Shown: positions 56,191-64,000, numbered from the stretch's first letter. The stretch: DNA of 64,000 bases from Streptomyces spororaveus (GCF_016755875.1 NZ_BNED01000005.1:4478001-4542000), one strand, 5' to 3'. Numbers and translations: made by a program. Notes: a model not told the origin generated them from the letters alone.

Positions 56191-57699
56191 GTGAGCACCG
56201 AGAACGAGGGCACTGCGGCCCCGACACCTCCCGCGGCCCCGTCCGTACCCCCTGCTCCGGCCTCCGAGACGCAGGATGCGGCCCCCGCGCCCGCCGTCGG
56301 CGAGCCGGTGACCCAGCAGCTGCCGCCGACCCCTGCGCCGACCCCTGCGCCGACCCCTGCGCCGGGCACCGAGCCCACCCAGCAGATCCCGCCCGCACAG
56401 GCGCCCCCGGCCTACGGCCAGGAACCGGCCCAGGCCTACGGCCAGGCCCCTGCCCCGGCCGCGCACGGAGCCGAGGGCTGGCCGCCCCCGCCGCCCACGG
56501 TGCCGGCGTACGGAGCCGGGGGCCACGGCGGCGGCGCCTGGGGCGCCCCCCTGGCCACCGACGGCGCACCCGCGCCCAAGCCGAAGGGCAAGGGCGGCCT
56601 GATCGCGGCAGTGCTCGTGGCGGCCCTCCTCGCGGGCGGCATCGGCGGCGGCGTCGGCTACTGGGCCGCCGAGCGCAGCAACAACGGCACCGGCTCCACC
56701 ACGATCAGCGCCGCGAGCACCCCGAAGGACCTCAAGCGCGAGGCCGGCTCCATCGCCGGTCTGGCCGCGGGCGCCCTGCCCAGCGTGGTCACCATCGAGG
56801 CCTCGGCCGGCGACGGCGAGGGCGGCACGGGCACCGGGTTCGTGTACGACCAGCAGGGCCACATCCTCACCAACAACCACGTCGTGGCCTCCGCGGCGAA
56901 CGGCGGGAAGCTCTTCGCGACGTTCTCCGACGGCAAGCGTTACGACGCCGAGGTCGTGGGCCGCGCCCAGGGCTACGACGTCGCCGTCCTCAAGCTGAAG
57001 ACCCCGCCGGCCGGCCTCAAGCCGCTGCCGCTCGGCGACTCCGACAAGGTCGCGGTCGGCGACTCGACCATCGCGATCGGCGCCCCCTTCGGCCTGTCCA
57101 ACACGGTCACCACCGGCATCGTGAGTGCCAAGAACCGCCCGGTCGCCTCCGGGGACGGCTCCGGCAGCAAGAACTCGTACATGAGCGCCCTCCAGACGGA
57201 CGCCTCGATCAACCCGGGCAACTCGGGCGGCCCGCTGCTCGACGGGCGCGGCGCGGTCATCGGTATCAACTCGGCGATCCAGTCGGCGGGCAACGGCGGC
57301 TTCGGCGGCGGCCAGGCCGGCTCCATCGGCCTCGGCTTCGCCATCCCGGTCAACCAGGCGAAGAACGTCGCCGAATCGCTGATCAAGACGGGCAAGCCGG
57401 TCTACCCGGTGATCTCGGTCTCCGTCGACCTCCAGGCCAAGTCCGAGGGCGCCAAGATCTCCGAGCAGGGTGGGGCCGCCAACGAGCTGGTCGACCCGAA
57501 CGGCCCTGCCGGCAAGGCGGGCCTCAAGCCGGGCGACGTCATCACCGAGTTCGGCGGCAAGCCGGTCGACAGCGGTCCGACCCTGATCAGCATGATCTGG
57601 ACGTACAAGCCCGGCGACACCGTGAAGCTGACCTACCTGCGCGGCGGCAAGCCGACCACGGTCGACATCACGCTCGGCTCGCGGATCGGCGACAAGTAA
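56191..57699 (+). CDS. HtrA/DegP-type membrane serine protease with PDZ domain
   Basis: 502 residues. N-terminal ~120 residues low-complexity Pro/Ala (with a PTPA repeat), one membrane helix (GLIAAVLVAALLAGGIGGGVGYW), trypsin-like protease domain with His in LTNNHVV, Asp in GYDVAVLKL, Ser in NPGNSGGPLL, and a C-terminal PDZ domain (GPAGKAGLKPGDVITEFGG). Extracytoplasmic quality control. GTG start with GAGGAGAG upstream. Confidence 0.96.
   Translation: MSTENEGTAAPTPPAAPSVPPAPASETQDAAPAPAVGEPVTQQLPPTPAPTPAPTPAPGTEPTQQIPPAQAPPAYGQEPAQAYGQAPAPAAHGAEGWPPPPPTVPAYGAGGHGGGAWGAPLATDGAPAPKPKGKGGLIAAVLVAALLAGGIGGGVGYWAAERSNNGTGSTTISAASTPKDLKREAGSIAGLAAGALPSVVTIEASAGDGEGGTGTGFVYDQQGHILTNNHVVASAANGGKLFATFSDGKRYDAEVVGRAQGYDVAVLKLKTPPAGLKPLPLGDSDKVAVGDSTIAIGAPFGLSNTVTTGIVSAKNRPVASGDGSGSKNSYMSALQTDASINPGNSGGPLLDGRGAVIGINSAIQSAGNGGFGGGQAGSIGLGFAIPVNQAKNVAESLIKTGKPVYPVISVSVDLQAKSEGAKISEQGGAANELVDPNGPAGKAGLKPGDVITEFGGKPVDSGPTLISMIWTYKPGDTVKLTYLRGGKPTTVDITLGSRIGDK
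56326..56361. repeat. Three exact tandem copies of CCGACCCCTGCG
   Basis: 12-bp unit repeated at 56326, 56338 and 56350 inside the protease gene, coding PTPA. In-frame copy-number change would only lengthen the linker. Confidence 0.8.
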
Positions 57700-57738
57700 C
57701 GGCACCCGAGCACCACCGGTCGCGGCGGCGGCCCGATG

Positions 57739-57778
57739 TGGAGGGGCCGTAGGCGGGATTTCGCCTACGGCCCCTCCA
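57739..57778. terminator. 17-bp perfect terminator hairpin after the protease gene
   Basis: TGGAGGGGCCGTAGGCG (57739-57755) pairs exactly with 57762-57778 across GGATTT. It ends 22 bp before the LysR start. Confidence 0.85.
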
Positions 57779-57799
57779 ACGTCCGCTTATGCTTCGCTC

Positions 57800-58705
57800 G
57801 TGTTCGATTCTCGGCACATACGGACCTTTCACGCGGTGGTCGCCTCCGGGTCGTACTCGGCCGCGGCCCGACGGCTGGGGTATACCCAGCCCGCCATCAC
57901 ACAGCAGATGAAGGCGCTCGAACGCGCCGTCGGGACCCCGCTGTTCACCCGCGTGGGCCGCAAGATGCAGCTCACCGAGGCCGGGGAGTCCCTCTCCCGG
58001 CACGCCGAGACCATCCTCGGCAACCTCTCCGCCGCCGAGGCCCAGCTGAGGGCGTACGCCCGGCTGCGTACCGGCCGGGTCAGGCTGTGCGGCTTTCCCA
58101 GCGCCAATGTCACCCTCGTCCCCGAGGCCCTGAGCGGCCTGGCCAAGGACCATCCGGGCATACAGGTGGAACTGCTGGAAGGGGAGCCTCCCGAGTCGCT
58201 GCGCCGGCTGGAACGCGGGGAGTGCGATATCACCCTGGCCTTCACCTATCCCGGCCTCCACGAGGAGATCCCGGAGGAGGTCTCCGAGGTCAGGCTGCTG
58301 GAGGACCAGCTGACGGTGCTGCTCCCGACCGGGCATCCACTGGCTCGCCGCCGCGCCGTGCACCTGGCCGACCTCGCCGAGGAACGGTGGATCGCGGGCT
58401 GCCCGCGCTGCCGCGCCAACCTGCTGCACGAGTGCGCGGAGCTGGGGTTCGTGCCCGACATCCGCTTCTCCACCGATGACAACCTGGTGGTGCAGAGCCT
58501 GGTCGCTCAAGGACTGGGCGTGGCGATGATGCCCGCGCTGGTGCTGCCCTCCCTCTCGCTGAGCAAGGTCTGCGGGCGGGCCCTCCAGCCCACCGCCCGC
58601 CGGCACATCGCCGCGTACGTCTACCGCGACCATCTGCGGATCCCCGCGACGGCCGTGGTGCTCGGGGCGCTGAAACAGGTGGCGGCGAACCGCGTCGGCT
58701 GCTGA
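57800..58705 (+). CDS. LysR family transcriptional regulator
   Basis: 301 residues. N-terminal HTH (FHAVVASGSYSAAARRLGYTQPAITQQMKALERAVGTPLF) and a substrate-binding domain with VRLCGFPSANVTLVPEAL. GTG start. Same strand as, and 79 bp before, the cysteine dioxygenase gene, so it likely controls that gene in response to a sulfur compound. Confidence 0.93.
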   Translation: MFDSRHIRTFHAVVASGSYSAAARRLGYTQPAITQQMKALERAVGTPLFTRVGRKMQLTEAGESLSRHAETILGNLSAAEAQLRAYARLRTGRVRLCGFPSANVTLVPEALSGLAKDHPGIQVELLEGEPPESLRRLERGECDITLAFTYPGLHEEIPEEVSEVRLLEDQLTVLLPTGHPLARRRAVHLADLAEERWIAGCPRCRANLLHECAELGFVPDIRFSTDDNLVVQSLVAQGLGVAMMPALVLPSLSLSKVCGRALQPTARRHIAAYVYRDHLRIPATAVVLGALKQVAANRVGC

Positions 58706-58712
58706 CCAACCC

Positions 58713-58727
58713 ATAAGCAGTGCTTGG
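58713..58727. promoter_or_regulatory. Candidate LysR operator ATAAGCAGTGCTTGG
   Basis: Core AAGCA-G-TGCTT is a perfect interrupted palindrome, left half ATAAGC complete, right half degenerate. Lies between the regulator and cysteine dioxygenase genes, 58 bp before the latter. Confidence 0.5.
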
Positions 58728-58784
58728 GATTTCAGGTCATAACTGTCGTTGGACGTGATGGAAGGTCGGCAGCACGCTGCCGAT

Positions 58785-59333
58785 ATGACCACCACCACGC
58801 CGGCCCGTACCACCACGAGGATGGCCGCCCTCGTCAGTGAGATCCGCACGGTCGTGGAGCGGGGGCTGGCTCCCGATCTCACCGCCTACCTGGTGGGCGA
58901 ACGGCTCGCCCCGCACCTAGGCGCGCCCGACCTGCTGACCCCGGCCCAGCAGGAAGGAGACCCGGAGCGGTACCGGCAGCACATCCTGCACGCCGAATCC
59001 GACGGCAGCTTCTCCGTGGTCGCGCTCGTATGGCTGCCCGGGCAGGAGACCTGCATCCACGACCACGTGTCGTGGTGCGTGGCCGGAGTCCATCAGGGTG
59101 AGGAGAGCGAACGCCGCTTCCGGCTCGCGCCGGGCGCCGGTCCCGCCCGGCTGGTGGCCACCGAGGACGTGGTCAACGCCCAGGGCGACGTCTGCGGGTT
59201 CGCCCCGCCCGGTGACATCCACAAGGTGCGCAACTCCTGTACCGGCAAGGCGATATCGGTGCACGTGTACGGCGCCGACGTCTCCCGGCTGGGCACCAGC
59301 ATCCGTCGTGTCTACACGCTCCCCGTCGACTGA
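58785..59333 (+). CDS. Cysteine dioxygenase family protein
   Basis: 182 residues, cupin fold. Iron ligands His-x-His in ETCIHDHVSWCVAGVHQGEE and third His in PPGDIHKVRNSC. Oxidises cysteine to cysteine sulfinate, the entry to taurine/sulfite. ATG 58785 is favoured; an in-frame ATG at 58758 adds nine residues. Overlaps the exporter gene start by one base (TGATG). Confidence 0.9.
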   Translation: MTTTTPARTTTRMAALVSEIRTVVERGLAPDLTAYLVGERLAPHLGAPDLLTPAQQEGDPERYRQHILHAESDGSFSVVALVWLPGQETCIHDHVSWCVAGVHQGEESERRFRLAPGAGPARLVATEDVVNAQGDVCGFAPPGDIHKVRNSCTGKAISVHVYGADVSRLGTSIRRVYTLPVD

Positions 59334-60379
59334 TGGCCCTCCTTCACCGCCCACAGAGCACGGCGGTTCGGCATGTTTCACGTGAAACACCAAGTCCCTG
59401 GCCCGGGTTGGCGATGGCGGCGGGTGGTGCGCTGACGGCCTGGTGCATTCACCGTCTCGTGCCCGCCGTGCCGATGCTGACCGCGTCGGTGGTGCTGGGC
59501 ATCGCGGTGGCGCACCTGCCGGGCCTGCGGACGTTCGTACGCGCGGCCGCCCGCCCGGGACTCTCCCTGGCCGGGCGTCGGCTCATGCGGATGGGCATCG
59601 TCCTGCTCGGTCTCGGCCTGGGGCTGGACCAAGTGCTCCGGCTGGGCTGGGCCACGGTGGCCATGGTGGTCGGCGTGGTCGCGGCGACCTTCCTCGGCAC
59701 TCTCTGGCTGGGCCGCCGACTGGGACTTCCCGGCGATCAGCCGCTGTTGATCGCCACCGGGTACTCGATCTGCGGAGCCTCGGCGATCGGCGCCGTGAGC
59801 GAGGTGTCCGGCAGTGACGAGGAGGATGTGGCCGCCTCGGTGGCACTGGTCACCCTCTGCGGGACGCTCGCCATAGCGATACTCCCGCTTCTCCAGGGGC
59901 CGTTGGGACTCTCCGACCCTGCCTTCGGGCGCTGGGTCGGCGCCGGGGTCCACGACGTCGGCCAGGTCGTGGCCACCGCGCAGACCGCGGGCCCCGCAGC
60001 CCTGGGTGAGGCGGTACTGGTCAAGCTGATGCGGGTGGCGCTGCTCGCCCCGCTGGTGGCGGCCGTGGCCTTCTCGGTACGGGCCCGGCGCCGCGGGGTG
60101 CGTACCGCCTCGGGCCGCAGGCCGGCGCCGGTGCCGCTGTTCGTACTCGGGTTCCTGGCGGCGGCCGCGCTCCGCGCCACCGGCGTGCTGCCCGACGTAG
60201 CGCTGGAGTGGGCGCACACCGCCCAGGAGGCTCTGCTGGCGGCGGCCCTGTTCGGCCTGGGGAGCGCGGTGCACCTGCCGACGCTGGCCCGGACCGGCGG
60301 GCGGGCCGCGGCACTGGGACTCGGGGCGTGGGTGGTGGTGGCCGGGGTTTCGTACGCGGGCGTGATGCTCACCGTATGA
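59333..60379 (+). CDS. YeiH-type putative sulfate/sulfite exporter
   Basis: 348 residues, ten or so membrane helices. Family segments MLTASVVLGIAVAHLPG, GIVLLGLGLGLDQVL, TGYSICGASAIGAVS and GAGVHDVGQVVATAQ. Coupled to cysteine dioxygenase by a one-base stop-start overlap, consistent with export of sulfite or an organosulfonate. Residues 12-18 (VRHVSRET) include parS site 7. Confidence 0.9.
   Translation: MALLHRPQSTAVRHVSRETPSPWPGLAMAAGGALTAWCIHRLVPAVPMLTASVVLGIAVAHLPGLRTFVRAAARPGLSLAGRRLMRMGIVLLGLGLGLDQVLRLGWATVAMVVGVVAATFLGTLWLGRRLGLPGDQPLLIATGYSICGASAIGAVSEVSGSDEEDVAASVALVTLCGTLAIAILPLLQGPLGLSDPAFGRWVGAGVHDVGQVVATAQTAGPAALGEAVLVKLMRVALLAPLVAAVAFSVRARRRGVRTASGRRPAPVPLFVLGFLAAAALRATGVLPDVALEWAHTAQEALLAAALFGLGSAVHLPTLARTGGRAAALGLGAWVVVAGVSYAGVMLTV
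59375..59388. other. parS site 7 (in the YeiH-type gene)
   Basis: Exact GTTTCACGTGAAAC near the 5' end of the gene, read as VSRET. Confidence 0.95.
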
Positions 60380-60626
60380 GGCGGCAACGGCGGCGAGTTG
60401 GCCATTTCCTGGCCGGAACCGACCGAACGGTCCGACTGCCCGCTGACATTGCGACGCGCCCGTGCCACTCTGCCCCCGGCAATCCGTACCGCGCACGACG
60501 CACGACGCACGACGCAGCAAGTACGACGCACCACGAACCGCGCACAGCCGATCCGCACCGACCGCTCTTCACCCCCACCCTGCCCGGCTTCGCCACCCGG
60601 CCCGGGCACGGCAGAAGGAGTCATGC

Positions 60627-61583
60627 GTGAATCGTCATCGCACGGCCTTGTCCGTCCTGCTCGCGGCCGGCGCCCTGGTCGCGGGCGCCCTGACGGCGGC
60701 CACCCCCTCGATCGCAGCGGATGCCCCAGCGGCCCCCGCGTCCTTCCGGCAGCAGCACACCCAGGGCTTCTGGACCGCGGAGCGGATGCGTGGCGCCACC
60801 CCGCTCGACGTGACGGCGGCCCCCGGCACGGCCCGCACCCGGGTCGCCGCCTCGGAGGCCCCCACGACCGTCGCGCCGACGGAGGCAGCGTCCCCCACGG
60901 CGTTCCCGCAGGCGGGCGGCGCCTGGACGGGTGGCGGCGCCATCGTGAAGACCTCGGGCCGGGTCTTCTTCACGATGGGCGACCGGACCGCCTCCTGCTC
61001 CGGCGACTCGGTCACCAGCGCCAACGGCAGCACGGTCATCACGGCCGGCCACTGCGTGAAGTACCAGGGGGCCTGGCACACGAACTGGGTCTTCGTCCCG
61101 GCCTACAACAACGGCTCCGCGCCCTATGGGCAGTGGTCGGCCACCAAGACCTTCGCCACCGACCAGTGGGCCGCGAGCGAGGACATGAACATGGACGTCG
61201 GCCTCGCCGTCGTCGCCCCGCTGAACGGGCAGACCCTCAGCCAGGCCGTCGGGGCCCAGGGCATCGCCTTCAACGGCGGCTACAACAAGAAGATGTACTC
61301 CTTCGGCTTCCCCGCGGCGGCCCCGTACGACGGCACCAAGCTGGTCTACTGCAGCGGCAACAGCGGCAAGGACTTCCTGCTGACCAAGGACCACGGCCTG
61401 GGCTGCAACATGACCGGCGGTTCCAGCGGCGGCCCCTGGTTCCAGGACTTCAACGAGGCCACGGGCCTTGGCACCCAGGTCTCGGTGAACAGCTTCGGCT
61501 ACACCTTCCTGCCGAACCGTATGTACGGCCCGTACTTCGGCAACGAGGCGAAGGCGGCCTACGACAAGGCCCAGGCGTCCTGA
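60627..61583 (+). CDS. Secreted trypsin-like serine protease
   Basis: 318 residues; GTG start with AGAAGGAG six bases upstream. Signal peptide (ALSVLLAAGALVAGALTAATPSIAA), a ~90-residue propeptide-like region, then S1 protease with His in ITAGHCV, Asp in NMDVGLAVV, Ser in MTGGSSGGPWF and the disulfide Cys around them. Extracellular; similar proteins are frequent in Streptomyces secretomes. Confidence 0.93.
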   Translation: MNRHRTALSVLLAAGALVAGALTAATPSIAADAPAAPASFRQQHTQGFWTAERMRGATPLDVTAAPGTARTRVAASEAPTTVAPTEAASPTAFPQAGGAWTGGGAIVKTSGRVFFTMGDRTASCSGDSVTSANGSTVITAGHCVKYQGAWHTNWVFVPAYNNGSAPYGQWSATKTFATDQWAASEDMNMDVGLAVVAPLNGQTLSQAVGAQGIAFNGGYNKKMYSFGFPAAAPYDGTKLVYCSGNSGKDFLLTKDHGLGCNMTGGSSGGPWFQDFNEATGLGTQVSVNSFGYTFLPNRMYGPYFGNEAKAAYDKAQAS

Positions 61584-61607
61584 CCTCTCAGGCCGCTCCC
61601 GCCACCC

Positions 61608-61640
61608 CCACCTGGCCGGTACTCTGTACCGGCCAGGTGG
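61608..61640 (+). terminator. 14-bp hairpin running into the tRNA-Ser 5' end
   Basis: CCACCTGGCCGGTA (61608-61621) pairs exactly with TACCGGCCAGGTGG (61627-61640); the last five bases belong to the tRNA. Probably terminates the protease gene; in a read-through transcript it would compete with the tRNA acceptor stem. Confidence 0.65.
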
Positions 61641-61723
61641 GTTGCCCGAGCGGCCTAAGGGAACGGTCTTGAAAACCGTCGTGGCGCGAGTCACCGTGGG
61701 TTCAAATCCCACACCCACCGCCA
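61636..61723 (+). tRNA. tRNA-Ser (anticodon UGA)
   Basis: 88 nt with encoded CCA. Acceptor GGTGGGT/ACCCACC, anticodon stem ACGGT/ACCGT around loop CTTGAAA (TGA), long class II variable arm (CGTGGCGCGAGTCAC), T-arm GTGGGTTCAAATCCCAC, G discriminator as in serine tRNAs. Integration site of the adjacent element. Confidence 0.96.
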
Positions 61724-61748
61724 CCAGGTCAGAGAACATCCTGATCAG

Positions 61749-61779
61749 AAGGGGTGCCCCTCACGGAGGGGCACCCCTT
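61749..61779. terminator. 13-bp terminator hairpin after tRNA-Ser
   Basis: AAGGGGTGCCCCT (61749-61761) pairs with 61767-61779 across CACGG. Confidence 0.8.
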
Positions 61780-61866
61780 CGGCGTTCCGCCTGTCTCACC
61801 CTGTCTCGCCTGTATCCCAGTGTTGACCAGTGCGTATGGCCAACCTGCGGCCAGGTTTCCGTCCCA

Positions 61867-63246
61867 TCAGAGCGTCGACTGATCGCCCTTCGCCTGGTCC
61901 GCGAACCCTTGGTCGATCAGCTCGTTCATGCGCTCCTCCTCGCCGTCCAGCACCTTGGCGTAGTAGCGCTGAAGAACTGCGATGCTCTGTCCCGCCCTGC
62001 GGGCCGTCTCAGCCAAGCTGACCCCGGACCGCAGCCAGAAGGACACGCAGGCGTGACGCAGGTCGTACGGGATGAACGCGAGCGGGGATGCCGCCTGCGC
62101 CGGAGTGAGGGCCCGACGTCGAGCTTCTTTCCACACCGCCCCGTACTCCTGGGACCGGATCGGGCCTCCCCGGACAGCCTGGAACAATCGGCCGTCGGTG
62201 CCAGCACCGAACTGCTCGATGTGCTCGCGCAGGAGGACGACCAGGGCGGGCGGGATCGGCACACGACGGACGGTCCGCCGGGCACGGTGCTTGAGCCCTC
62301 GTTCCTCGTACGGCATCCCATCATCTGTCCACCCGGATCCGACCTGCGGACGAGCCCCGGAGAGGTCTACCCGCCCCCATCCGGTCTCGGGGAGACTGCA
62401 CTGATCCAGGCTGAGCACCGAGACCTCTTCGGGTCGCATGGCCGCGTAGTACATGCACCCGAAGAACGCCACAAGATGCTCACCTCGGAGGCCCTGCCCG
62501 CGTACGCCGTCGAGCAGCAGCCGGGCTTGTGCCGGCGTGGCGACGCTTCGTTCGTCCAGCTCTTCGACGGCCTTCGGGGTCTCCCAGTGCACACGGTGTA
62601 GGGGATTGCTGGGGAGTAGCTCCTTCTCGACTGCCAGGCGCAGACAGTTGCTCAGCACGGCCCGGCGGCGTCGGATGGTGTTCGGCGCCGCCGACTTTCC
62701 GTCCTTCCGCCTTGCCAGTCCATCCAGAACCGCGCGCATCTTGCTCGCGCTGTCGAGATCCACCATCGCGGGAGAGTTCTTCTCGACCCACGCCAGGGCC
62801 CGAGCCTCATCCTCGGGCGGATCCTGCCCGTGCCGGCCAGCATTGAACGCCCACTGATAGAGCGCACGCCGCAGCAGCTCGTCGTCCGGCCGGCCCCTGC
62901 CGTGCGGGCAGAGCGTCATCGTGGCGATGCTCAGGCTCTCGGCGATGCTCGCGCGATGCTTTGCGGCAGCCTGTGGCCACTTCATTGCGACGTGACCCCG
63001 TGCGTGCTCGTACCAGGACGTGCGGTTGAGCTGGCGGAGTTCCGAGACCGGTAGCCCGGTTTCAGTGTCGAAGGCCTCGCCCCGTCCGGCGGCGGTCACG
63101 AGCTGGGCCCTGCGAGCATCCGCGAGCGTCTTGGTCAGGAACGGTTCCTGATGAACCTTGCCGTCAACGATCCAACGAAGCTGAAAGGGCGCGCTCTTGC
63201 TGGCGCGCCGTCGGATGTTCCAGACGCGCACGTCATAGGTCTGCAT
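61867..63246 (-). CDS. Tyrosine recombinase (integrase) of an integrated element
   Basis: 459 residues. Catalytic residues: Arg in MRPEEVSVL, His-x-x-Arg region in IPYDLRHACVSFWLRSG, nucleophile Tyr in VLQRYYAKVLDGEEE. N-terminal arm-type domain (RWIVDGKVHQEPFLTKTLADARRAQL). ATG at 63246 with AGGAGAG. Gene points at the tRNA, as usual for tRNA-integrating elements. Codon GC is lower than in the flanking chromosome, in line with transfer. Confidence 0.95.
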   Translation of the reverse strand: MQTYDVRVWNIRRRASKSAPFQLRWIVDGKVHQEPFLTKTLADARRAQLVTAAGRGEAFDTETGLPVSELRQLNRTSWYEHARGHVAMKWPQAAAKHRASIAESLSIATMTLCPHGRGRPDDELLRRALYQWAFNAGRHGQDPPEDEARALAWVEKNSPAMVDLDSASKMRAVLDGLARRKDGKSAAPNTIRRRRAVLSNCLRLAVEKELLPSNPLHRVHWETPKAVEELDERSVATPAQARLLLDGVRGQGLRGEHLVAFFGCMYYAAMRPEEVSVLSLDQCSLPETGWGRVDLSGARPQVGSGWTDDGMPYEERGLKHRARRTVRRVPIPPALVVLLREHIEQFGAGTDGRLFQAVRGGPIRSQEYGAVWKEARRRALTPAQAASPLAFIPYDLRHACVSFWLRSGVSLAETARRAGQSIAVLQRYYAKVLDGEEERMNELIDQGFADQAKGDQSTL

Positions 63247-63310
63247 GCAGCTCTCCTGAAAGGCCGAAGGGGCCCACTGACGCGTGGGCCCCTTCGTAGT
63301 CGTATGGCGG

Positions 63311-63496
63311 TTAGGCAGCGCTGGTGCAGGTCTCCCACCAGGCATCGAGGTCCGCGCGCCGAACGCGGATCTGTCCGTTGGGCAGCTTCTGCAACCGGGG
63401 AGCCTGTCCCCGGGCGCGCATTCGGTAGAAGGCAGCTCGGCTCATCCCGATCTCGTCCAGCACCTCGGGGAGTCTGAGCATCTGCGGGCGGGCCAT
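63311..63496 (-). CDS. Excisionase / small helix-turn-helix protein
   Basis: 61 residues: LRLPEVLDEIGMSRAAFYRMRARGQAPRLQKLPNGQIRVRRADLDAWW, the MerR-like winged HTH of Xis proteins. ATG at 63496 with GAGGAG upstream. Located 64 bp upstream of the integrase gene in the same direction; likely directs excision. Confidence 0.88.
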   Translation of the reverse strand: MARPQMLRLPEVLDEIGMSRAAFYRMRARGQAPRLQKLPNGQIRVRRADLDAWWETCTSAA

Positions 63497-63551
63497 CGTC
63501 CACTCCTCGCTGTCTGACGTCTTGAAGAAGTTGCTTTCACAATGTCGTGGG

Positions 63552-63709
63552 TCGCGGACCATCGCGGACCACCCGGTCTGACCTGCGGGTTTCCGGGGAT
63601 GGTGCGCGGACCATCGCGGACCGCCCGTGAAGGGTGCGGTCCGCGATGGGCGCGTTTCGGGGGCCGGTGAACGTGCAGGTCAGAGGGTGTGGTCCGCGTT
63701 GGTCCGCGA
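63552..63709. repeat. Iteron array: seven copies of a (T/G)CGCGGACC 9-mer
   Basis: Forward copies at 63552, 63562, 63604 and 63614; inverted copies (GGTCCGCG) at 63638, 63691 and 63701. Three pairs are spaced exactly 10 bp start to start. The array fills the 236-bp noncoding space between the primase-like gene and xis, as expected for a replication origin or a regulator's operator. Confidence 0.85.
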
Positions 63710-63732
63710 CCCGGCGGAATGTAGGCCGAGTG

Positions 63733-64000
63733 CTATGCCGGGGAGGGGCGCAGGGTGATTCCGGTGTAGGTGCGGACGCGGATGCCGCCGTCGCGGGGTC
63801 GGGTGGTGGTGAGTTGGGGGACGACGGATTGGAGGTTGCGGCCGAAGATCTGTTTGGTGCCGGCGCGTACGCCGTTGTCTTCGGCCCACTCGCGCCAGAC
63901 GTTCCACAGGGCGTCCACCTGTACTTCGCAGGCGGGGCCGGTGGTGCAGCGTTCGCGGACGAACGCGCTGGTGGGTGACGCGGTGTCCTGCATGATCATG
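63733..64000 (-). CDS. P4-type primase/helicase, C-terminal part (5' end outside window)
   Basis: The frame is open through the right edge; 88 codons to the stop are visible: SAFVRERCTTGPACEVQVDALWNVWREWAEDNGVRAGTKQIFGRNL then RPRDGGIRVRTYTGITL. This matches the winged-helix tail found at the end of D5/P4-family DNA primase-helicases of phages and plasmids. Supports an autonomous replication module in the element. Confidence 0.78.
   Translation of the reverse strand, partial: MIMQDTASPTSAFVRERCTTGPACEVQVDALWNVWREWAEDNGVRAGTKQIFGRNLQSVVPQLTTTRPRDGGIRVRTYTGITLRPSPA

Overview
The window is high-GC actinobacterial DNA and reads as a Streptomyces chromosome: codon third positions are almost all G/C, GTG starts and GTGA/ATGA stop-start overlaps are common, and the order thiC ... 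hisC-cydA-cydB-cydCD-GAF kinase ... serS-pheA-DyP peroxidase is the one I remember from Streptomyces chromosomes close to oriC. Independent support comes from seven exact copies of the Streptomyces parS sequence GTTTCACGTGAAAC and several DnaA boxes (TTGTCCACA/TTATCCACA), so this looks like part of the origin-proximal, ParB-bound centromere arm.

Layout. 1-5.9 kb: a partial YibE/F transporter with a His-rich N-terminus, a TPP riboswitch and thiC, a two-TM protein whose 3' end looks frameshifted at a G7 run, and a PPP-type phosphoesterase. 6-9.1 kb: a LacI regulator divergent from a HisC-type aminotransferase, and a cyclophilin-fold protein. 9.1-17.3 kb: an oxygen-response block with a Rex operator, cydA, cydB, a fused cydCD transporter and a DosS-like GAF kinase. 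17.3-25.9 kb: HAD phosphatase, F420-type oxidoreductase, a translationally coupled HSP90-TPR pair, KptA and an aquaporin. 26-30.6 kb: a four-gene operon (M24 peptidase, EphD-like hydrolase/SDR fusion, PF10118 hydrolase, MerR regulator). 30.8-37.4 kb: a two-ATPase ABC exporter operon, a rhomboid, a NarL-type two-component system and a membrane protein. 37.5-41.1 kb: HAD phosphatase, serS, a DnaA-box cluster, pheA. 41.1-47.4 kb: a six-gene extracytoplasmic copper operon (membrane protein, YcnI, Sco, PCuAC, CopCD, DyP peroxidase). 47.5-57.7 kb: two anti-sigma-type ATPases, aminopeptidase P, a PP2C phosphatase, a primase-like protein, a secreted protein, a SEC-C protein, GDPD and an HtrA-type protease. 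57.8-60.4 kb: a LysR regulator, cysteine dioxygenase and YeiH-type exporter that together suggest sulfur-excess handling. 60.6-61.6 kb: a secreted trypsin-like protease.

At 61.64 kb a tRNA-Ser(UGA) marks the edge of an integrated element: tyrosine integrase, excisionase, a striking array of seven 9-bp iterons in one-helical-turn pairs, and the 3' end of a P4-type primase/helicase gene running off the window. Gene order and iteron position recall phage satellites or actinomycete integrative elements.

The most interesting items are the parS constellation (including one overlapping the cydCD start codon, a tandem pair in an 18.2 kb promoter region, two inside copCD and one forming the rhomboid C-terminus), the DnaA-box clusters, the HSP90-TPR module, the iteron array, and a symmetric parS-like palindrome at 30.75 kb. 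All calls were made by reading; no database search was run.
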